A stretch of DNA of 61,959 nt from Bacteroidaceae bacterium (lineage in GTDB: Bacteria; Bacteroidota; Bacteroidia; Bacteroidales; Bacteroidaceae): the NCBI GenBank assembly GCA_017444485.1, contig JAFSWM010000033.1:1-61959 (forward strand), given 5' to 3'. Shown here piece by piece: positions 7,799 to 15,115 of this stretch. Made by a program: the position numbers and the translations under genes. Below the pieces are notes generated by a model, which was not told the origin of the DNA, made no database searches, and saw nothing but the letters and a program-made list of their open reading frames with translations. Each line of letters opens with the position of its first letter. Position 1 is the stretch's first letter.

Positions 7799-9262
7799 AT
7801 GGCAGATCTCAAGAGCCTTGCAAAAGACAGCGCGATCTACGGGCTGAGTAGCATCGTGGGCCGGTTCCTCAACTACCTGCTCGTGCCGCTCTACACCCGC
7901 GTGTTCGCCGCCGAGGGCGGGGAGTACGGCGTGGTGACGGAACTCTATTCCTATGTGGCCCTCGCGCTGGTGCTGCTCACGTTCGGCATGGAGACCACGT
8001 TCTTTCGCTTCGTGAACAAGTCCGACGAGGACTCCGCGCGTGTATACAATACGGTGCTGACGCTCGTTGGCGGCGTGTGCCTGCTGTTTGTGGCTGCCGT
8101 GGCGCTGTTCCTGAGCCCCGTCTGCGCCGCGATGGGCTATGCTGCCCACCCCGACTATGTGATGGTGATGGCCGTCTGCGTGGCGGTCGATGCCTTCCTG
8201 TGTATGCCCTTTGCCTATCTGCGCTATGAGAAGAAAGCCCTCAAGTTCGCCACGCTGAAACTCATCGCCATTGGCCTCAACATCGCGCTCAACCTGCTCT
8301 GCTTCGTGGTGTTGCCGCGCGTGGTCGATGGGTTTGCCGTCCGTGTAGGCTACGTGTTCTACGCCAACCTCGTCAGCACACTCGTCACCGCCCTGCTCCT
8401 CTGCCGCGAGGTGAGGGGCTTCCGCCCCACGTTCAGCAAGGCCCTGGTGCGCCGCATGTGGGCCTACGCCTGGCCCGTGCTCATCCTCGGCCTGGCCGGA
8501 ATCCTCAATCAGACGGCCGACAAGATTATCTTCCCCCATGTGGTGGAAGGGCAGGAGGGCAAAGTGCAGTTGGGCATCTACGGCGCGTGTGTCAAGATAG
8601 CGATGATCATGGCCATGATTACGCAAGCCTTTCGCTACGCCTACGAGCCCTTTGTCTTCAGCCGTCAGAACGCCAGCGACGTGCGCTCCGACCAGGCACG
8701 AGCCACCAAGTTCTTCCTCATCTTCACCCTGCTGGCCTTCCTCACCGTGACGGCCTATATGGACCTGCTCAAATACCTCATTCGTGCAGACTATTGGGAG
8801 GGCCTGCGCGTGGTGCCCATCGTGATGGGCGCCGAGATCCTGATGGGCGTTTATTTCAACGTGGCCTTCTGGTGCAAACTCACCGATCGCACGCTCTGGA
8901 ACGCGCTGTTCGCCTTTGCAGGCTGCGCCGTGCTCGTCGCGGTGAACATCCTCGGCATCCCTCGCTATGGCTATATGGCCTGTGCCTGGGGCGGTGTGGC
9001 AGGCTACGGCACCGCATTGCTGCTGAGTTATTTTGTGGGCCAGCGCTACTACCCCGTGCGCTATCCGCTGCGTTCCATGGCGGCCTACGTGCTGCTTGCC
9101 GCCTTCTTCTTCCTCCTGATGGCGCTCATTCCCGCCGACTGGCCGCTCTGGGTGCGTCTTGGGGCCAACACGCTCTGCCTGCTCGCCTTCGCCGCCCACA
9201 TCCTGTATCACGACTTCCCTCTGGAGCGCGTACCCCTGCTCCGTAAGTTACGCCGCCGCTGA
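7799..9262 (+). CDS. Polysaccharide flippase, Wzx/MATE-like (MurJ-superfamily) membrane protein
   Basis: A 487-residue protein with about 12-14 membrane segments and the N-terminal pattern KDSAIYGLSSIVGRFLNYLLVPLYTRVF, typical of polysaccharide biosynthesis flippases that move lipid-linked oligosaccharides across the inner membrane. No glycosyltransferase cluster surrounds it, so the cargo is unknown. The ATG at 7799 is the first residue matching the family start. It sits 58 bases after the palindromic array and overlaps the next gene by one base (TGATG). No promoter box is obvious upstream, so expression may come from read-through across the array. Confidence 0.88.
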   Translation: MADLKSLAKDSAIYGLSSIVGRFLNYLLVPLYTRVFAAEGGEYGVVTELYSYVALALVLLTFGMETTFFRFVNKSDEDSARVYNTVLTLVGGVCLLFVAAVALFLSPVCAAMGYAAHPDYVMVMAVCVAVDAFLCMPFAYLRYEKKALKFATLKLIAIGLNIALNLLCFVVLPRVVDGFAVRVGYVFYANLVSTLVTALLLCREVRGFRPTFSKALVRRMWAYAWPVLILGLAGILNQTADKIIFPHVVEGQEGKVQLGIYGACVKIAMIMAMITQAFRYAYEPFVFSRQNASDVRSDQARATKFFLIFTLLAFLTVTAYMDLLKYLIRADYWEGLRVVPIVMGAEILMGVYFNVAFWCKLTDRTLWNALFAFAGCAVLVAVNILGIPRYGYMACAWGGVAGYGTALLLSYFVGQRYYPVRYPLRSMAAYVLLAAFFFLLMALIPADWPLWVRLGANTLCLLAFAAHILYHDFPLERVPLLRKLRRR

Positions 9263-10485
9263 TGCCCGAACGTCTCTCCACAACCCTGCCCTGCGGCATG
9301 CAGGTGGTGGCGGAGCGCACCCCCTCGCGCGCCGTCTATTGTGGCATAGTGGTCAAGGCCGGCACGCGCCACGAGGAACTGGCCGACACCGGCATGGCAC
9401 ACTTCGTGGAGCACATGACCTTCAAGGGCACCCGCCGCCGCACGGCGCGCCAGATCAACGGCTTGCTCGAGCGACGCGGGGGCGACATCGGCGCGTTCAC
9501 CTCCAAGCAAGAGACCGTCTATTATGCCCAGGTGATGCCCGAAGATTTCGCCCTGGCCGCCGACCTGCTCTGCGACATGGTGTTTTGCAGCACCTACCCG
9601 CAGGCGGAGATCGACAAGGAGGCCGAGGTCATCTGCGACGAGATAGAGAGTTATCGCGACGCGCCGGCCGAACTCATCTTCGACGACTTCGAGAGCCGCC
9701 TCTTCCCGGGCAGTCCCTTGGGGCGCGATGTGCTGGGCGATGCCGACCGCCTGCGCACCTACACCACCGCCGATGCCCTGCGGTTCGTTCGTCGCTATTA
9801 CACACCCGCCAACTGCGTCTTCTATGCCTGCGGCGACATCACCGCCGCCCACGTCGTCCGCGCCCTGACCGCTGCCACGCGCACCCTTAGCCCCGTCGCC
9901 ATAGATAAAGCCGAGCCCCCCGTTGTGCCTGCCGCCCCTTTCATGCACCGCGCAGAGAAAGGCACACACCAGGCGCACGTCGTCGTCGGTGCCCCCGTCT
10001 TCGGCGGGGACGACGCGCGCCACACCACGCTCCAATTGCTCAACAACCTGCTCGGTGGCCCCGCCACCAACAGTCGCCTTAACCTTGCGCTCAGAGAGCG
10101 CGCCGGCCTGGTCTATACGGTGGACAGTTATGCCTCGTGCTACCCCGACATCGGGCTTTGGGTGGTCTATTTCGGTTGCGATGCCCATGACACGGAGCGC
10201 TGCCTGCGCCTGGTGCGTCGCGAACTCGCCCGCCTGGCCGACAGCCCCCTTCCCCTCCGCACCTTGCAGGCCGCACAGCGACAGTTGGTGCGCCAGACGC
10301 GCCTGGCCTGCGACAATTACGAGAGTTATGCCCTGGCTTTCGGCAAGGCCTTTGCCCACTACGGTCGCCACCGCGACATCAATCGTTTCTGCAACGAGGT
10401 GGAGGCCGTCACGCCCGAGTCGCTCCACGCCGTGGCCGCCGAGTTCCTCGCACCCTCCCGTCTCTCTACGCTCATCTACGCTTAG
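9262..10485 (+). CDS. M16 family zinc metallopeptidase
   Basis: A 407-residue inverzincin-type peptidase of about the usual M16B (processing-peptidase-like) size. The inverted zinc motif HFVEH is at residues 47-51, and the third zinc ligand Glu lies in the EAEVICDEIESYRD segment. The C-terminal half has the usual catalytically silent repeat, including the LRERAGLVYTVDS region. No signal peptide is visible, so it is probably cytoplasmic, degrading peptides. Translation is likely coupled to the flippase gene through the TGATG overlap. Confidence 0.93.
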   Translation: MPERLSTTLPCGMQVVAERTPSRAVYCGIVVKAGTRHEELADTGMAHFVEHMTFKGTRRRTARQINGLLERRGGDIGAFTSKQETVYYAQVMPEDFALAADLLCDMVFCSTYPQAEIDKEAEVICDEIESYRDAPAELIFDDFESRLFPGSPLGRDVLGDADRLRTYTTADALRFVRRYYTPANCVFYACGDITAAHVVRALTAATRTLSPVAIDKAEPPVVPAAPFMHRAEKGTHQAHVVVGAPVFGGDDARHTTLQLLNNLLGGPATNSRLNLALRERAGLVYTVDSYASCYPDIGLWVVYFGCDAHDTERCLRLVRRELARLADSPLPLRTLQAAQRQLVRQTRLACDNYESYALAFGKAFAHYGRHRDINRFCNEVEAVTPESLHAVAAEFLAPSRLSTLIYA

Positions 10486-10544
10486 GGCTGCCGCCCTCGC
10501 CCCCGTAATCGCCCAGCGGTGGCTCGCCGTTGGGGAAAATGTGT

Positions 10545-10553
10545 TACTTTTGC
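10545..10553 (+). promoter_or_regulatory. Promoter -7 box of dacB
   Basis: TACTTTTGC 33 bases before the ATG at 10587. It shows that the DD-carboxypeptidase gene is transcribed separately from the M16 peptidase gene, and it excludes the upstream in-frame start at 10530. Confidence 0.75.
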
Positions 10554-10586
10554 AGCCGAACCCAACAATCTGTTTCAGAAAATCCG

Positions 10587-11915
10587 ATGAAGCAAAATAA
10601 TTTTCTGCCGCCCGCCGTTGCACTGTGTCTCGGTTTGCTCCTCTTCTGGTCGCTGCCTGCCGTTTCTCAGGGGGTGGTGGACCGCGATGAGGTGACGCTC
10701 TCCGACGACAGCGTGAGCATCGATGCAGACGGCTTGAATGCCATTGTCAGTGCGCCAGCCGCCCCGATGCTCACCCATGCGCAAGTCATCGCTGAGCGTG
10801 TGCGTGCCTTGATGCACGACCCGCTTTTTAACCGCACGCAGGTGGGCCTCTGCATCTACGACCTCACCGACGACAGCCTCGTTTACGCCTACCACTGGCG
10901 CTACCGCCTACGTCCCGCCAGCAACATGAAGATCATCACCGCCGTCACAGCCCTCGACCTCTTGGGCCCAGACTATATGTATCGCACCACGTTGCTGACG
11001 GACTACGAGCCCGACACGGTGTTTGTGCGGCTAAACGACAGCACGGTGGCGCGCAGCGTGGTGTTGCCAGGCAACCTCTATGTCCATGGCGGTTTCGACC
11101 CCGTCCTGGGCGATGCCGACGTGCGCCGTCTCATTTCCGCCCTGACCTCGCGCGGCATCAGCGAGATACGCGGCAATGTGGTGCTCGACTACTCCATGAA
11201 GGACGAGAACCGCAAGGGCTGGGGCTGGTGTTGGGACGACGAAGACCCGCCGCTCGTCTCCCTGCTCTACAACGGCAAGGACGAGTTCGCCAGCGCCTTC
11301 TTCGCCCGTCTGAATGCAGCGGGCGTGCGCCTCGGCGGAAGGATTATGGGCGATGTCACGCCCGACACCGCGCAGGTGTTCTACCAGTTGGAACGCCCCA
11401 TCTCCGAGGTTATGGAACGCATGATGAAAGCCAGCGACAACCTCTACGCCGAGAGCATGTTCTATCAACTCGCTGCCCAGTGCGGTCCGCGTGGCGTGGG
11501 GCGTGTGGAGGGTGCTGCCATGGTGGACAGCCTCGTGGAGCGCCTCGGCCTCGACCACACCGTGTATGAGTTTGCCGATGGCAGCGGCCTATCGCTCTAT
11601 AACTACGCCACCCCCGAACTGCTGCTCACCTTGCTGCGTTATGCTTACAGCGAGCCCGATATTTACGACGCGTTGCTGCCTACGCTTCCTGTGGCAGGGC
11701 GCGATGGCACGCTCAACAAGCGCATGAAGGGTACCGCCGCCGAGGGTAATGTGCAGGCCAAGACCGGTACGGTCACCGGTGTCAGCACCTTGAGCGGCTA
11801 CTGCACCGCCAGCAACGGCCATCGCCTCGCCTTCTCCATCATGAACAACGGCTTGCGCAACTCGGCCCAGGGGCGTGCCTTCCAGGACCGCGTCTGCGTG
11901 GCATTGTGCAAATAG
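10587..11915 (+). CDS. dacB: D-alanyl-D-alanine carboxypeptidase/endopeptidase, PBP4 (DacB) type
   Basis: Periplasmic class C low-molecular-mass penicillin-binding protein that trims or cleaves peptidoglycan cross-links. The 442-residue precursor has a signal peptide ending near residue 28 (LPAVSQ). The three active-site motifs are SNMK (112-115), SDN (283-285) and KTG (392-394), in the S13 family arrangement with a large insert between the first two. The start at 10587 places the promoter box at the usual distance. Confidence 0.94.
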   Translation: MKQNNFLPPAVALCLGLLLFWSLPAVSQGVVDRDEVTLSDDSVSIDADGLNAIVSAPAAPMLTHAQVIAERVRALMHDPLFNRTQVGLCIYDLTDDSLVYAYHWRYRLRPASNMKIITAVTALDLLGPDYMYRTTLLTDYEPDTVFVRLNDSTVARSVVLPGNLYVHGGFDPVLGDADVRRLISALTSRGISEIRGNVVLDYSMKDENRKGWGWCWDDEDPPLVSLLYNGKDEFASAFFARLNAAGVRLGGRIMGDVTPDTAQVFYQLERPISEVMERMMKASDNLYAESMFYQLAAQCGPRGVGRVEGAAMVDSLVERLGLDHTVYEFADGSGLSLYNYATPELLLTLLRYAYSEPDIYDALLPTLPVAGRDGTLNKRMKGTAAEGNVQAKTGTVTGVSTLSGYCTASNGHRLAFSIMNNGLRNSAQGRAFQDRVCVALCK

Positions 11916-11937
11916 TCTCAACAGGTTCAGCGAGCCG

Positions 11938-11953
11938 CATCCGCCTGCGGATG
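11938..11953 (+). terminator. Short hairpin after dacB
   Basis: CATCCGC-CT-GCGGATG forms a 7-bp stem with a two-base loop 23 bases after the dacB stop. No T-run follows directly, so it may be a weak terminator or an mRNA-stabilising hairpin. Confidence 0.4.
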
Positions 11954-11997
11954 TATAAGAAAACAGATACTCCCTCTTTTTTTATTCACACATTGAG

Positions 11998-12756
11998 ATG
12001 AAACACCTCGTGTCGGCACTTTTCCTTTTCCTTGCAGTCCTCGTTGCTCCGGCACAGGACGTTCATCACAACGCCTCCCATCGCTCCGATTGCGTGGAGA
12101 GCGGCGGCATCACCGCACGCGCCGCAGGATCGGTGGGCAGGGAGCGTATCTCTTGGCACGCCATGCCCACCGACACGGCAGCCACTCCGGGCTTCCTCCC
12201 CTCGGGCGAGGTCGTGATAGAGTTCCCCAGCCTGCGCACCGCAGAGGTGTTTACACGCAGGGCCGACACCCTGGCCGGTACGGTGATGACACATGTCGTT
12301 TCGGGAGGGCTTGACATGACGAGCGAGATGCTGGCGTGCGGCCTGCGCAGGGTGCTGGCCATTCGTATTACCGCCGCTGAGGGTAGCCGTCCGCTAAACT
12401 TCCGTGTCACGATGGCCGACGATAAAGGAAAGCCTGCCACAGCCTCATGGCGCACGCTGACCAATGTGCAGGCCGACACTGCGGCTTGCAGCGAGACGAT
12501 GCTGCGCGTGACCACCGATGCCGAGGGAGCCGCCGTGGCCGACCGTGACGGCATCCGTGTGGTTGATGCCACAGAGGCCACGCTCTATCTGGTGTGCGAC
12601 ACGCGTCCTGCTCTGCGTTCCGGCTCTTATGCCAAGGCCGACCGCACCGCTGCGCGTCTGCATCGCGACCTCGGCCTGCGCCTGCGCCGTGCCATGCTGC
12701 GCCCCTTCCCCGTGTTGAAGAGTAAGCACGCAGCCCACAGCGGGCAGAAGGACTGA
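11998..12756 (+). CDS. Small secreted protein resembling an isolated GH95 N-terminal domain
   Basis: A 252-residue protein with a signal peptide (MKHLVSALFLFLAVLVAPAQ) and no catalytic domain. The middle, from TRRADTLAGTVMTHVVSGG through VLAIRITAAEGSRPLNFRVTM to ATLYLVCDTRP and the helical RLHRDLGLRLRRA, follows the order of elements in the beta-sandwich N-domain of GH95 alpha-L-fucosidases (start of the R-x-L-D-L strand, the RevFaS strand, the V-l-R-l-t-A strand, the linker helix). This is remote similarity read by eye. It may be a truncated relic or a stand-alone binding domain. No promoter box is evident in the short gap after dacB. Confidence 0.6.
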   Translation: MKHLVSALFLFLAVLVAPAQDVHHNASHRSDCVESGGITARAAGSVGRERISWHAMPTDTAATPGFLPSGEVVIEFPSLRTAEVFTRRADTLAGTVMTHVVSGGLDMTSEMLACGLRRVLAIRITAAEGSRPLNFRVTMADDKGKPATASWRTLTNVQADTAACSETMLRVTTDAEGAAVADRDGIRVVDATEATLYLVCDTRPALRSGSYAKADRTAARLHRDLGLRLRRAMLRPFPVLKSKHAAHSGQKD

Positions 12757-12886
12757 CCGACCTGCGGCTGTGGGGACAAACTGCATCACTCGCGAGTTTT
12801 GTATGTCGCACTTTGTTGTGCGTAATTCGTCGGCGCTCCCTCATTTCCCGACAGTTGAGGCCTGCTGGCCCATCTCCCTTCTGGAC

Positions 12887-12951
12887 AAAACTATCTCGGA
12901 CCTTGTTTAAACTGCAAAGCCAATAGTTTAAACAAGGTCCGAGATAGTTTT
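12887..12951. repeat. Perfect 27-bp inverted repeat with 11-base loop (family D)
   Basis: Arms 12887-12913 and 12925-12951 are exact reverse complements across 27 bases, with loop GCAAAGCCAAT. Each arm holds the palindrome GTTTAAAC and the module GGTCCG. The right arm matches the outer flanks of the twin-palindrome repeats (TAGTTTAAAC, AGGTCCG, ATAGTTT) without their core. It lies between convergent genes and could end transcription from either side; on the minus strand it finishes in TTTT. Confidence 0.92.
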
Positions 12952-13004
12952 CTGAAAATCCGCTTGCGAGGGGGCTTCCTCGCTATTTCCCACATCCCTT
13001 TCCC
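12887..13004 (-). ncRNA. Candidate small RNA: orphan promoter leading into the 27-bp hairpin
   Basis: A minus-strand promoter box (13009-13017) has no gene downstream before the convergent gene end at 12756. A transcript from about 13004 would carry a short hairpin (GCGAGG with CCTCGC, 12966-12983) and end with the 27-bp stem followed by TTTT near 12887, about 118 bases. There is no sizeable ORF with a recognisable product in it. The call rests on promoter and terminator-like signals only; a decayed gene or chance promoter match remain possible. Confidence 0.3.
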
Positions 13005-13008
13005 CGCT

Positions 13009-13017
13009 GCAAAGATA
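13009..13017 (-). promoter_or_regulatory. Orphan promoter -7 box facing the 27-bp hairpin
   Basis: TATCTTTGC on the minus strand with CTTG 21 bases upstream, matching spacing of the Bacteroidota promoter. It lies downstream of the HIT gene stop and has no coding gene in front of it. Confidence 0.45.
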
Positions 13018-13101
13018 GCACACTGAGGCAGCGTGGGGCAAGGACAAAATGCGCTTTTGTGAGTGCGCGTCGGCTCGCCATGGAACGGAGCGTGGCTTGC
13101 C

Positions 13102-13497
13102 TTATTCGCTGAATGCGGCGAGGATTTTGTCGGCGATGGCCTGCATCTCCTCAGCGGGCAGTTGCAGTTTCTTTTTCCCGAAGTCCATGTCCACCTCGCT
13201 CTGGAGCGGTGCAAGGTGCACGTGTGCATGGTTCACGTCGAGCCCCATCACGGCCACTCCTACCTTCTTGCAGGGGAACACCTTTGCAATGGCAGCGGCC
13301 ACCCTCTTGCAAAACACCATCATCCGCCCGATTTCCTCGTCGGAGAGGTCGAAGAAATAGTCCGTCTCGTGCTTGGGCACCACAAGGGTGTGACCAGCGG
13401 TGACAGGGTTGATGTCGAGAAAGGCGTAGAACTCGTCGTTCTCGGCGCAGCGGTAGGAGGGAATGTCACCGCGTATGATTTTGGTGAAGAGCGTCAT
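13102..13497 (-). CDS. HIT family (Hint-like) nucleotide hydrolase
   Basis: A 131-residue cytoplasmic protein with the histidine-triad motif HAHVHL at residues 90-95, preceded by GHTLVVPKHE, the usual Hint substrate-side segment. Family members hydrolyse nucleoside phosphoramidates or adenylates. It follows greA by 43 bases on the same strand and has no promoter box of its own in the gap, so the two are probably co-transcribed. Confidence 0.95.
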   Translation of the reverse strand: MTLFTKIIRGDIPSYRCAENDEFYAFLDINPVTAGHTLVVPKHETDYFFDLSDEEIGRMMVFCKRVAAAIAKVFPCKKVGVAVMGLDVNHAHVHLAPLQSEVDMDFGKKKLQLPAEEMQAIADKILAAFSE

Positions 13498-13540
13498 AGG
13501 TATTATTGTTCTAAGAAAAACTTTGTTGCAGAGGGGTGTT

Positions 13541-14005
13541 TCAGAGGCTGATGCTGACGATTTCGAGTTGTATCATGCCTTGCGGAATCTTGACGTTCAC
13601 CACATCGCCCACCTTGTGCCCCAGCAGTCCTTGGGCAATGGGGGTGGCAGAACTGATTTTGCCTTCGCGCAGGTTGGCCTCGCTCTCGCTCACGATGGTG
13701 TATTTCATCAGGCTCTTGTTCTTGGGGTTGCGTATCTCCACGGTGGAGAGTATCTGCACGGTGTCGCCCTTGAGTTGCGACTTGTCGATGATCTTCGCAT
13801 CGGCGATCTCGGCCTTGAGGTTGCTGATCTTCATTTCGAGCATGGCCTGGTGTTCTTTTGCGGCCTCGTACTCGCTGTTTTCCGACAGGTCGCCCTTGTC
13901 CCTAGCCTCGGCGATGGCGGCGGAGGCGGCGGGGCGGTCTATCTGCTCCATCTGGCGGAGCCGGGCTACCATCTTGTCGTAGCCCTCCTGTGTCATGTAT
14001 GCCAT
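13541..14005 (-). CDS. greA: Transcription elongation factor GreA
   Basis: Binds the secondary channel of RNA polymerase and stimulates cleavage of backtracked transcripts. The 154-residue product matches the family: N-terminal antiparallel coiled coil (YDKMVARLRQMEQIDRPAASAAIAEARDKGDLSENSEYEAAKE, with the acidic tip D-x-x-E in GDLSENSEY) and the C-terminal FKBP-like domain (ATPIAQGLLGHKVGDVV). The ATG at 14005 is chosen because the frame upstream has no family match and the promoter lies at 14117-14125, giving a leader of about 110 bases. Confidence 0.96.
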   Translation of the reverse strand: MAYMTQEGYDKMVARLRQMEQIDRPAASAAIAEARDKGDLSENSEYEAAKEHQAMLEMKISNLKAEIADAKIIDKSQLKGDTVQILSTVEIRNPKNKSLMKYTIVSESEANLREGKISSATPIAQGLLGHKVGDVVNVKIPQGMIQLEIVSISL

Positions 14006-14116
14006 TATTACGGTTTTTGGGAACAGTAAAAAGAAGCGAAAGAACTCCATTCGCCTTCTTGACGGGCTTCGGAATTCTTTCCGCGCTTTTTGCTGGGTTG
14101 TCAATATGTTTTCGGT

Positions 14117-14125
14117 GCAAAAGTA
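14117..14125 (-). promoter_or_regulatory. Promoter -7 box of the greA-HIT unit
   Basis: TACTTTTGC on the minus strand, 112 bases before the greA start codon. The long leader contains no obvious conserved RNA structure. Confidence 0.7.
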
Positions 14126-14241
14126 GCCAAAGTTTTGGATTGGCCGCACGAAAAAGTCGAAAAGTCGCTCGCGCCCCGTGCCGTTTCTGTGGGTTTGCTA
14201 CGTGTTGAGGAATAAAAACGGCAGTGCGGAGTCGGTGCGGT

Positions 14242-14907
14242 TCAGTATTCTTCGTCGTCGTAGTCCGCTTCGGCTGGTTCTGTGTCCGCTTCGTCCTGCT
14301 TCGGGCGCGAGGCCTGAATGATGTTGTCAATGCGGTATGCGCCGCCAGCGGTCACAATGCGAAGCACATAACTCCCCGCCGGCGGGGCGCTGACAGCGAA
14401 CCAGTCCTGCTGGTAGTGCCACACGCTGGTGGCGGCCAAGTTGTCGAGGGGGAAGAAGAGCAGTTCGGGCAGTGCGGGCTTGCGCTGGGTGAGGAAGCGC
14501 TTGAAATTCTCGGTGGCGCGACTCTCGAACACCGCGCGCCGCTGGTTGTCGTCATATTTGGCCGCCGCCTCGTTCAGTACCGACCACAGGAACGCCACCT
14601 TGCGGTCGGCTTCGGCCTCTGCCGCCATCTCTTGCTCGGCGCGTGTGGCCGAGTCGGTGCGTTGCTGCTCGGCGAGCAAGAGTTGGCGCAGGTCGCTGTC
14701 GGCCTTTATGGAATCGCCCAACGCGCGTACCACGGAGTCCACCGTTTCTTGCTGCTGCGTCTGTCCGGCTTCCTCGCGCGCCGACAGAAGGGCCCACACA
14801 TAGACGGCGGCAATGGCTACCAGCACCAGCAGCCCCACTTTGGCCAGCCGTCTCAGCGACCGAGAACGCGCAAAGGCTTCCAATATACGTTTCTTGATGG
14901 TTGGCAT
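14242..14907 (-). CDS. Membrane-anchored protein with periplasmic coiled coil, unknown function
   Basis: Not assigned to a family. From the ATG at 14907 the 221-residue product has a basic N-terminus (MPTIKKRILEAFARSRSLRR), one membrane segment (residues about 25-42, VGLLVLVAIAAVYVWALL), then an Ala/Gln/Glu-rich coiled-coil region to about residue 125, a small hydrophobic domain ending in YVLRIVTAGGAYRIDNI, and an acidic tail (ADYDDEEY). The start was chosen because the promoter box sits 27 bases upstream of it. It is monocistronic. Confidence 0.8.
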   Translation of the reverse strand: MPTIKKRILEAFARSRSLRRLAKVGLLVLVAIAAVYVWALLSAREEAGQTQQQETVDSVVRALGDSIKADSDLRQLLLAEQQRTDSATRAEQEMAAEAEADRKVAFLWSVLNEAAAKYDDNQRRAVFESRATENFKRFLTQRKPALPELLFFPLDNLAATSVWHYQQDWFAVSAPPAGSYVLRIVTAGGAYRIDNIIQASRPKQDEADTEPAEADYDDEEY

Positions 14908-14933
14908 TGCGATAACGTGTGTGCTGTTGTGCA

Positions 14934-14942
14934 GCAAAAGTA
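14934..14942 (-). promoter_or_regulatory. Promoter -7 box of the membrane-anchored coiled-coil protein gene
   Basis: TACTTTTGC on the minus strand, overlapping the end of the longer in-frame ORF, which supports the start codon at 14907 rather than 14937. Confidence 0.7.
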
Positions 14943-15023
14943 CATAAAAACGTGCGTATGCGCCCTTGCTTCGTTGCGATTTCGCTCCTACGGGAGCTCC
15001 TTCCGCTCTGGGCGGTCATAACA

Positions 15024-15060
15024 AGCCGCGCCCCCAGGGCGGTAGGCCAGGGGGCGCGGG
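15024..15060 (-). terminator. GC-rich terminator hairpin after the sulfatase gene
   Basis: Perfect 10-bp stem CCGCGCCCCC (15026-15035) with GGGGGCGCGG (15050-15059), loop 14 bases, 56 bases past the sulfatase stop on the minus strand. The following tract is only weakly T-rich. Confidence 0.5.
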
Positions 15061-15115
15061 TAGAAAGGGGTAGGGGATGCAGCGGTAGTGCAGGCGCCTC
15101 TTCGTTGGTGCTTGT

